The notes under the pieces: model-generated
What the model was told of the DNA's origin: nothing
The model's database searches: none
The model's input: only the letters and a program-made list of their open reading frames with translations
Assembly (NCBI GenBank): GCA_944326235.1
Contig: CALVDH010000006.1
Coordinates: 1-64,000, forward strand
Length of the DNA stretch: 64,000 nt
DNA from: an uncultured Bacteroidales bacterium
Lineage (GTDB): Bacteria > Bacteroidota > Bacteroidia > Bacteroidales > UBA932
Direction: 5' to 3'
Shown here: piece after piece, positions 57,589 to 64,000 of the stretch
How the letters are laid out: the number at the start of each line of letters is the position of its first letter
Position numbering within the stretch: position 1 is the first letter of the stretch
Translations under genes and position numbers: made by a program

Positions 57589-59085
57589 ATGATACAGTTT
57601 GATATAGATGCCCTTCAGCATTCCTTTGAGGATGTGAGGACGCTCCTGGATCCCGAGTGCCGCCTGCATCTGGGCGAAGCTTCCCGTAAAAGAATTGAGA
57701 AATGCCGCAGTTATCTGGACGAGCGGATGAAGAACCAGAAGGCTCCTATCTATGGAGTAACTACCGGTTTCGGCTCACTCTGCAACGTGTCCGTGGACCG
57801 CGACCAGCTCTCGCAGCTCCAGAAGAATCTGGTGATGTCCCATGCCTGCGGAGTAGGAGAGGAGGTGCGCCCTGAGATTGTGCGCCTTATGCTGGCCCTG
57901 AAGGTCAAATCCCTGTCCTACGGCTACTCCGGAGTAAGGGTCGAGACCGTGGAAAGGCTGGTTGACTTCTTCAATGAAGGAGTGATTCCGGTGGTATATC
58001 AGCAGGGCTCTCTCGGCGCGTCCGGCGACCTGGCCCCTCTGGCCAATATGTGTCTGCCTCTGCTTGGTCTCGGCGAGTTTGACTACAAGGGCAGGAGATA
58101 TCCCGGAAGCGAGCTGGAGAAACTCTTCGGATGGAAGCCTCTGACGCTGGCGTCGAAGGAGGGTCTGGCCCTTCTTAACGGCACCCAGTTCATGCTGGCC
58201 CATGCCGTATGGTGCCTGTGTCATGCGAAGCATATCTCGGCTGCCGCCGACAAGGTAGCCACCGTCTCCCTCGAGGCCTTCAACGGCCGCAAGGAGCCAT
58301 TCACACCCGGTGTGCATGCCGTCCGTCCTCATAAGGGACAGATGGAGACGGCCCGCGTCATCCTCGGCTATCTCCAGGGCAGCCAGCTTATCGACGGACC
58401 CGGCAAGGAAGTGCAGGATCCCTACTCTTTCCGCTGTGTGCCTCAGGTGCACGGGGCGTCCAAGGACGCGCTCGGGTATGTGGAGAGTGTGTTCATGACC
58501 GAGGTCAACAGCGCTACCGACAACCCTACCGTCCTTCCCGACGAGGACCAGGTCATCTCCGCCGGCAACTTCCACGGGCAGCCTCTTTCCATCACCCTGG
58601 ATTTCCTGGCCATCGCCATGGCGGAGCTTGGCTCCATATCCGAGCGCCGTACCTACCAGCTGATTTCCGGCAAGAGGGGACTCCCCTCCTTCCTGGTGGC
58701 CAAGTCCGGACTGAATTCCGGCTTCATGATTCCTCAGTACGCCGCTGCATCCATAGTCAGCCAGAACAAGCAGTTGTGCACTCCCTGTGTGGTAGACACC
58801 ATAGATTCGTCCCAGGGGCAGGAAGATCATGTCAGCATGGGCGCCAACGCTGCGACCAAATGCGTCAGAGTAATCGAGAATGTCGAGAAGATTCTCGGCA
58901 TTGAGATGCTGAACGCGGCCCAGGCCCTCGAGTTCCGTCATCGCGCCGGAGCCGGCAAGTCCTCGCCCGTAATCGAGAAATTCTTCGAGGACTACCGCAG
59001 GACTGTGCCTTTCGTGGAGGAAGATACGGTGATGTACACCCGTATCAAGGATTCCATAGACTTCATTAAGAACGCAGAAATTTAA
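57589..59085 (+). CDS. hutH: Histidine ammonia-lyase
   Basis: A 498-residue lyase turning histidine into urocanate. The self-formed MIO cofactor comes from Ala-Ser-Gly in GSLGASGDLAPLANM near residue 144; the active-site GVTTGFGSL near residue 51 and NFHGQPLSITLD near residue 325 are also present. First gene of the histidine-degradation operon; hutI starts two bases after its stop. Confidence 0.96.
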   Translation: MIQFDIDALQHSFEDVRTLLDPECRLHLGEASRKRIEKCRSYLDERMKNQKAPIYGVTTGFGSLCNVSVDRDQLSQLQKNLVMSHACGVGEEVRPEIVRLMLALKVKSLSYGYSGVRVETVERLVDFFNEGVIPVVYQQGSLGASGDLAPLANMCLPLLGLGEFDYKGRRYPGSELEKLFGWKPLTLASKEGLALLNGTQFMLAHAVWCLCHAKHISAAADKVATVSLEAFNGRKEPFTPGVHAVRPHKGQMETARVILGYLQGSQLIDGPGKEVQDPYSFRCVPQVHGASKDALGYVESVFMTEVNSATDNPTVLPDEDQVISAGNFHGQPLSITLDFLAIAMAELGSISERRTYQLISGKRGLPSFLVAKSGLNSGFMIPQYAAASIVSQNKQLCTPCVVDTIDSSQGQEDHVSMGANAATKCVRVIENVEKILGIEMLNAAQALEFRHRAGAGKSSPVIEKFFEDYRRTVPFVEEDTVMYTRIKDSIDFIKNAEI

Positions 59086-59087
59086 AA

Positions 59088-60350
59088 ATGTCAATTTTTA
59101 TAAAAAATATAAAAAAGCTTGTCAATGTGCGGGAGGCGGCTCCTTCTGCCCCGTTGCGGGGAGAGGAGATGCTGTCGTTGCCCTGTCTTGACGGTGCCTG
59201 GCTGCTGACGGAGGGAGACCGTATCTCCCGCCTCGGCAGGATGCAGGACCTCCGGCCTGAGGAACTGGAGGCGCTGGAACGCTCTTCTGATGAGGTGATT
59301 GACGCTGAGGGCAGGATGGTGTTCCCTTCCTACTGCGACTCCCACACCCATCTGGTCTATGCCGGCAGCCGCGAGATGGAGTTCATGGACAAGCTGCGCG
59401 GTCTCTCTTATCAGGAGATTGCCCGCCGGGGCGGCGGTATCCTCAATTCGGTGGAGCTGCTGCACAATACCCCGGAGGATGACCTCCTGCAGCAGACCCT
59501 GGTCCGTGCGCATGAGATAATCTCCCTGGGCACCGGTGCGGTGGAGATCAAGAGCGGTTACGGCCTCACCGTCGAGGATGAGGTCAAGATGCTCCGGGTC
59601 GCCCGCAGGGTGGAGGAGGAGACTCCGCTCAGGGTCCGCACCACCTTCCTCGGGGCCCACGCCGTGCCTGCCCGCTATAAAGGCAACCGGGAGGGATATG
59701 TGGATGAGATAGTCCGTGAGATCATGCCGGCCGTCGCCGCCGAGGGACTGGCTGACTACGTGGATATTTTCGTAGAGGAGGGATTCTTCACTGTGGAGGA
59801 TGCCTCCCGGATCTTCGAGGCCGCCGCTAAGTACGGCATGGTTCCGAAGGTGCATGCCAACCAGATGAGTTTTTCCGGAGGAGTGCAGGTGGGCGTGCGC
59901 TATGGAGCCGCCTCTGTCGACCATCTCGAGTTCACCGGCCCTGAGGAGTTCAAGGCCCTGCAGGGCAGCGGGACCATCGCGACGCTCCTGCCCGGTGCTA
60001 CATTTTTCCTGGATATGGATTATCCTAAGGCGAAGGACATGCTGGAGTATGACCTGCCGCTGGCCATTGCCTCCAACTACAACCCCGGCTCCTGCCCTTC
60101 AGGGGACATGAAGTTCATGATGGCCCTGGCCATGATCAAGATGCGCCTGACTCCCGAGACAGTGCTCAACGCTGCGATCGTCAACGGTGCGTTTGCGATG
60201 GGCGTGGCTTCGGAATACGGAAGCATTACCCCCGGTAAGAAAGCCTCCCTCTTCATTACCAAGAAGATACCTTCGTACGAATTCGTTCCCTACAGTTTCA
60301 CTTCCCAGCTGATCGAGAATATAATTTTAAACGGTAAGATATATGGATAG
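59088..60350 (+). CDS. hutI: Imidazolonepropionase
   Basis: A 420-residue amidohydrolase opening the imidazolone ring to N-formimino-glutamate. Metal-binding HTH is in CDSHTHLVYAGSREMEF near residue 85, a further His in THVHANQM-like KVHANQMSFSGG near residue 258 and the Asp in the later SNYNPGSCPSGDMKF region. It overlaps the next gene by eight bases. Confidence 0.96.
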   Translation: MSIFIKNIKKLVNVREAAPSAPLRGEEMLSLPCLDGAWLLTEGDRISRLGRMQDLRPEELEALERSSDEVIDAEGRMVFPSYCDSHTHLVYAGSREMEFMDKLRGLSYQEIARRGGGILNSVELLHNTPEDDLLQQTLVRAHEIISLGTGAVEIKSGYGLTVEDEVKMLRVARRVEEETPLRVRTTFLGAHAVPARYKGNREGYVDEIVREIMPAVAAEGLADYVDIFVEEGFFTVEDASRIFEAAAKYGMVPKVHANQMSFSGGVQVGVRYGAASVDHLEFTGPEEFKALQGSGTIATLLPGATFFLDMDYPKAKDMLEYDLPLAIASNYNPGSCPSGDMKFMMALAMIKMRLTPETVLNAAIVNGAFAMGVASEYGSITPGKKASLFITKKIPSYEFVPYSFTSQLIENIILNGKIYG

Positions 60351-60993
60351 TTACAAGACCCCTCTGGGCGAGATCAAAATCACGGTGATAGGCCATGCCT
60401 CACTGCTTGTCGAATGGAACGGAAAATACATCTATTCCGATCCTTACAGCGAAGCGGGCGACTTCTCCGGCAGGGAGAAGGCCGACCTGATCCTCATCAC
60501 TCACAACCACTATGACCACTATGACGAGTCTGCCTGGTCCAAGATTGTGACGGACAAGACTCTTTTCGTGGTGAGCCAGGACGTGGGCAAGGTCTCGGAC
60601 CGCTATGTGGTGCTCAAGAACGGAGAGTCCTACAACTATGAGGGGCTGATGATCCATGCCGTACACGCCTACAATGTCAACCGCCGCAATGATGCCGGCG
60701 AGCTTTTCCATCCCAGAGGTGTCGGAAACGGCTATGTCCTGGATTTCGGAGGCTTCCGCCTCTACATCGCGGGAGATACCGAGCCTATTCCCGAGATGAG
60801 ACACGTGACTAACATCGACATCGCATTCCTGCCCAAGAATCTCCCTTATACCATGACGGACGAGGAATTCGTGCAGGTGGCGAACACCATACGGCCCAAG
60901 TATCTGTATCCGATTCACTATTTCGAGCTGGATGTAGCGAAGCTCATCGGCATGCTGGATACAGGCATAACCATGATAGTAAACAACAAATAA
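60343..60993 (+). CDS. MBL-fold metal-dependent hydrolase inside the hut operon
   Basis: A 216-residue UlaG-like metallo-beta-lactamase-fold protein. Metal motifs: ITHNHYDHYDE near residue 52 (THxHxDH form), VHAYNVNRR near residue 106, AGDTEPIPEM near residue 145 and HYF near residue 195. It overlaps hutI by eight bases and precedes ftcD by 13 bases. Such proteins are not part of the classical pathway; a hydrolase for a damaged or side-product intermediate is one possibility. Confidence 0.88.
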   Translation: MDSYKTPLGEIKITVIGHASLLVEWNGKYIYSDPYSEAGDFSGREKADLILITHNHYDHYDESAWSKIVTDKTLFVVSQDVGKVSDRYVVLKNGESYNYEGLMIHAVHAYNVNRRNDAGELFHPRGVGNGYVLDFGGFRLYIAGDTEPIPEMRHVTNIDIAFLPKNLPYTMTDEEFVQVANTIRPKYLYPIHYFELDVAKLIGMLDTGITMIVNNK

Positions 60994-61006
60994 TATTCAA
61001 TCAGAA

Positions 61007-62704
61007 ATGACACGTAAACTTATTGAGTGCGTTCCCAACTTCAGCGAGGGACGCGATATGCAGATTATCAAGCAGATTACCGACGCCGCCGAGAGTGTCG
61101 AGGGTGTAAAGCTCCTGGATGTGGATCCCGGTGCGGCCACCAACCGTACGGTGGTGACTTTCGTAGGAGAGCCCGAGAAGGTCATGGAGGCTGCTTTCCG
61201 CGCAGTCAGGAAGGCTTCCGAGATCATCGACATGAGGCATCATCACGGCGAGCATCCCCGTATGGGCGCCACTGACGTGTGCCCTCTCGTGCCCATCGCA
61301 GGCGTGACTATGGAGGAGTGCGCGGAGTATGCCCGCACCCTGGCCAAGAGGATAGGCGAGGAGCTGGGAATACCGGTATTCTGCTATGAGAGCGCTGCCT
61401 ATACCGAGGCACGCAGGAATCTGGCCGTATGCCGTGCAGGCGAGTACGAAGGTCTGGCCAAGAGGTTTGCCGACGGGGAGAAGCCCGATTTCGGTCCGGC
61501 CGTCATCGATGACTTTACCGCCCGTACAGGTGCTACTGCCGTGGGCGCCAGGGATTTCCTCGTAGCCATCAACTATAACCTCAACACCACCTCCACCCGC
61601 CGTGCCAACTCCGTGGCCTTCGACGTGCGCGAGAAGGGCCGCAAGAAGAGAGAGGGCGACCCCATCACCGGAAAGGTGGTGAAGGATGAGAACGGTGAGG
61701 TGGTATGGATTCCCGGAACTCTGAAGGGCTGCAAGGCTATCGGCTGGTTCATCGAGGAGTACGGTATCGCCCAGGTGTCCATGAATGTGACCAACATCAA
61801 CGTCACTCCCGTCCATGTGGCCTTCGACGAGGTGTGTGAGAAGGCTCACGCCCGCGGTCTGAGGGTGACCGGCTCGGAGATTGTCGGCCTCATCCCCAAG
61901 AAGGTGCTCATCGACGCCGGCAAGCATTACCTGGCCAAGCAGAACCGCTCCTGCGGTATTCCCGAGGAGGACATCATAAAGATAGCCGTGAAGTCCATGG
62001 GACTGGACGACCTCAAGCCTTTCAATCCCCGCGAGAAGGTCATCGAGTACATCCTTGAGGACAGCGACAGGACTCCTAAGTTGGTGGATCTGACCGTCCG
62101 CGGCTTCGCAGAGGAGACTTCCCGCGAGTCTCCGGCTCCCGGCGGCGGATCGATATCTGCATATATGGGCTCCCTCGGGGCCGCTCTCGGTGCCATGGTG
62201 GCCAACCTGTCCTCGCACAAGAGAGGCTGGGACGACCAGTGCCCCAAGTTCTCCGAGTGGGCTGAGAAGGGACAGGAGCTGATGTACGAGCTGCTGCACC
62301 TCGTGGACGAGGATACAGCGGCATTCAACCGTATCATGGATGCCATGTCCCTGCCTAAGAAGACCGATGAGGAGAAGGCCGCACGCGCAGCAGCCATGCA
62401 GGATGCCACTCTCTATGCCACCGAGGTGCCTCTGAGGACCATGAAGGCTTCCTTCAAGGTGTTTGAGCTGGTGGAGGCAATGGCCTCGGAGGGTAATCCC
62501 AACTCCGTATCCGATGCCGGTGTGGGTGCGCTTGCAGCCCGTTCCGCAGTCCTCGGAGCCTTCCTCAATGTGAAGATCAATGCCTCTGGCCTGAAAGACC
62601 GCGAGAAGGCCGATGCTCTCGTAGCCGAGGCGGCAGTCATCGCTGAAGAGGCTGTGAAACAGGAGGCAAAGGTTATTGAGATAGTGAACTCCAAGATAGG
62701 CTGA
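61007..62704 (+). CDS. ftcD: Bifunctional glutamate formimidoyltransferase/formimidoyl-THF cyclodeaminase
   Basis: A 565-residue fusion. Residues 1 to about 330 form the formiminotransferase (LIECVPNFSEGRD at start; RHHHGEHPRMGATDVCPLVP near residue 81, with catalytic His). Residues about 345-560 form the cyclodeaminase (PAPGGGSISAYMGSLGAALG near residue 378). Together they move the formimino group of FIGLU to folate, producing methenyl-THF. The last hut-operon gene here; its product joins the folate pool used by glyA and fmt. Confidence 0.96.
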   Translation: MTRKLIECVPNFSEGRDMQIIKQITDAAESVEGVKLLDVDPGAATNRTVVTFVGEPEKVMEAAFRAVRKASEIIDMRHHHGEHPRMGATDVCPLVPIAGVTMEECAEYARTLAKRIGEELGIPVFCYESAAYTEARRNLAVCRAGEYEGLAKRFADGEKPDFGPAVIDDFTARTGATAVGARDFLVAINYNLNTTSTRRANSVAFDVREKGRKKREGDPITGKVVKDENGEVVWIPGTLKGCKAIGWFIEEYGIAQVSMNVTNINVTPVHVAFDEVCEKAHARGLRVTGSEIVGLIPKKVLIDAGKHYLAKQNRSCGIPEEDIIKIAVKSMGLDDLKPFNPREKVIEYILEDSDRTPKLVDLTVRGFAEETSRESPAPGGGSISAYMGSLGAALGAMVANLSSHKRGWDDQCPKFSEWAEKGQELMYELLHLVDEDTAAFNRIMDAMSLPKKTDEEKAARAAAMQDATLYATEVPLRTMKASFKVFELVEAMASEGNPNSVSDAGVGALAARSAVLGAFLNVKINASGLKDREKADALVAEAAVIAEEAVKQEAKVIEIVNSKIG

Positions 62705-62735
62705 TTTGATTTTTTCGCCAAAATGTATATTTTTG
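62705..62735 (+). promoter_or_regulatory. Promoter of fabH
   Basis: TTTG at 62705-62708 directly follows the ftcD stop, and TATTTTTG at 62728-62735 lies 19 bases on: a full match to the phylum consensus. fabH starts 29 bases after the -7 box. Confidence 0.8.
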
Positions 62736-62764
62736 CGCGATTTTAACAAAAGTTAGCTAAAAGT

Positions 62765-63724
62765 ATGAGAATAATAGGAACTGGCAGTGCACGCCCCTCC
62801 AAGGTCGTGACCAACTCGATGTTGGAGAATTTCCTGGATACCAGCGACGAGTGGATAGTGACCCGTACTGGTATCCACGAGAGGCGTGTCATATCCTCCG
62901 AGAATCTGGAGGATCTGGCCGCGACGGCCGCCCGTAACGCTATGGAGAACGCCGGGATAACATCCGAGGACGTGGATTTTATCATCTGTTCCAATGTGGT
63001 GAACGAGTATGTCACCCCCGGACTGGGCTGCGTGATACAGGGTATGATAGGCGCCACCTGTCCGACGATGGACATCAACTGTGCCTGCACCGGCTTTATC
63101 TACGCTCTCGATGTCGCCGAGGCGTATCTGGCGACCAAGAAGGACATGAGGAATATCCTCATAGTCTGCGCTGAGGAGCCCGCCCGTATGATGAACTGGC
63201 ATGACCGCTCCTCCTGCATCCTCTTCGGAGATGCCGCCGGCGCTGTCGTAGTTACCAAGGGTGATGACCTGAAGGCCATCCGCGTGTCCACCCACTGCAA
63301 GGTGGAGGCCCTCTATCAGAAGCGCAAGCTTCAGCCGACTCCCTTCATAACCAAGGAGGAGGTCGATACCGAGGGCGTGGTAATGAACGGCCAGGATGTC
63401 TTCAAGCTCGCAGTGTCCTCATCCATCAAGGATATAGACAAGGTGCTGACCATGGCCGGAATGACTGCCGATGAGATAGACCTGTATGTGCTGCATCAGG
63501 CCAATGTCCGCATCATCGAGTCCATCCGGCACTTCGTGAACCAGGACAAGAGCAAGTTCCCCTTCAACCTGGACAGGTACGGCAACACATCGTCGGCCTC
63601 GATTCCCGCACTGCTGGACGACCTCAACAGAGGTAATCAATTAAAAACAGGAGAAATGCTGCTGCTCAGTGCTTTCGGAGCAGGATTCACTACCGGTGCA
63701 TGTATTCTCCGCTGGTCAATGTAA
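62765..63724 (+). CDS. fabH: Beta-ketoacyl-ACP synthase III
   Basis: A 319-residue condensing enzyme that starts fatty acid synthesis from acyl-CoA and malonyl-ACP. The catalytic triad can be placed: Cys108 in NCACTGFIYALD, His in LHQANVRIIESI near residue 243, Asn in YGNTSSASIP near residue 273. It is followed 11 bases later by fabF. Confidence 0.95.
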   Translation: MRIIGTGSARPSKVVTNSMLENFLDTSDEWIVTRTGIHERRVISSENLEDLAATAARNAMENAGITSEDVDFIICSNVVNEYVTPGLGCVIQGMIGATCPTMDINCACTGFIYALDVAEAYLATKKDMRNILIVCAEEPARMMNWHDRSSCILFGDAAGAVVVTKGDDLKAIRVSTHCKVEALYQKRKLQPTPFITKEEVDTEGVVMNGQDVFKLAVSSSIKDIDKVLTMAGMTADEIDLYVLHQANVRIIESIRHFVNQDKSKFPFNLDRYGNTSSASIPALLDDLNRGNQLKTGEMLLLSAFGAGFTTGACILRWSM

Positions 63725-63735
63725 AATTAAACGAT

Positions 63736-64000
63736 ATGGAAAAAAGAGTAGTAGTGACAGGTCTTGGAGTTGTCTCCCCTGTCGGAAACAATGTAGAGAC
63801 TTTCTGGAAGAACCTCGTGGACGGAGTCTGCGGCATCGACTTTATCAAGCAGTTTCCCACCGATGACCTTTCAGTGAAGATTGCAGGAGAGGTAAAGGAC
63901 TTCAAGCCTGCTGATTACGGCATTGAGCCCAAGGCTGCAAGGAAGTTCGACCGTTTCTGCCTTTTCGCCCTTGCCGCTGCCAATCAGGCCGTGGCCATGA
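63736..64000 (+). CDS. fabF: Beta-ketoacyl-ACP synthase II, start only (cut by window end)
   Basis: The first 88 codons are seen: MEKRVVVTGLGVVSPVGNN is the typical start of FabF, then KFDRFCLFALAAANQAVAM. The catalytic Cys and His residues lie beyond the window. It elongates acyl-ACP chains. Co-directional with fabH after 11 bases. Confidence 0.92.
   Translation, partial: MEKRVVVTGLGVVSPVGNNVETFWKNLVDGVCGIDFIKQFPTDDLSVKIAGEVKDFKPADYGIEPKAARKFDRFCLFALAAANQAVAM

Overview
The window is a dense, almost purely chromosomal core segment from a member of the Bacteroidota, most likely order Bacteroidales. Support: moderately high GC coding sequence, promoters of the Bacteroidota type (TTTG, about 19-20 bases, then TAnnTTTG) and family content typical of the group (Rnf operon in the order rseC-B-C-D-G-E-A, GSCFA, DUF3108, DUF4105, YhcH, Rpn-type PD-(D/E)XK proteins, SurA pair plus OstA). 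A Rikenellaceae/Alistipes-like or UBA932-like source is a guess. No tRNA, rRNA, CRISPR, phage or intact insertion sequence was seen, and no gap between genes exceeds about 210 bases.

Layout. 1-10648: the 3' part of the S10 operon, then spc and alpha operons (rplP to rplQ) with secY, map, infA, rpmJ and rpoA, closed by a strong terminator. 10713-14038: a three-repeat lipoprotein, a GSCFA protein with a doubtful N-terminus, and an SDR L-threonine dehydrogenase. 14039-23127: tgt, LptG-like permease, alaS, a single reading frame joining an LptF-like permease to methionyl-tRNA formyltransferase, thiamine pyrophosphokinase and a BASS-family transporter whose 3' end carries a small repeat insertion. 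23282-28391: two M23 peptidases, MerR-type regulator, Nif3-like protein, coiled-coil/zinc-ribbon protein, class III aminotransferase. 28396-36437: dnaB, DUF3108, the full Rnf operon and a TPR protein. 36434-38515: trmH-like methylase (minus), glyA, a long palindromic element and a terminator. 38515-44463: thiamine region: thiD and a divergent thiE paralogue on plus, an Rpn-family protein, then on minus a TPP riboswitch driving thiE-thiC-thi4. 44467-51440: YgjP-like peptidase, rpsO, pnp, radical SAM protein, YhcH, DUF4105, NlpC/P60 peptidase. 51479-57540: small conserved protein, guaB, two SurA-like chaperones and an OstA-like protein. 57589-62704: histidine degradation (hutH, hutI, an MBL-fold protein, fused ftcD-fchA). 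62765-end: fabH and the start of fabF.

How the genes fit. Three themes recur: translation (ribosomal proteins, alaS, tgt, fmt, map, infA), cell-envelope building (secY, two LPS-export permeases, SurA, OstA, M23 and NlpC/P60 peptidases, Rnf) and cofactor/one-carbon flow (glyA, fmt, ftcD-fchA, thiamine genes). Thiamine synthesis appears to use a Thi4-type, sulfide-dependent thiazole synthase; no thiG, thiH or thiS lies in this window.

Most worth a second look: the LptF-Fmt fusion, the Thi4-based riboswitch operon, the TPK-BASS transporter pair with its 111-base duplication/insertion, the 126-base palindrome after glyA, strong Shine-Dalgarno motifs before four ribosomal protein genes in a phylum that hardly uses them, and the MBL-fold protein inside the hut operon. 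I did not find a clearly new defence or mobile system.
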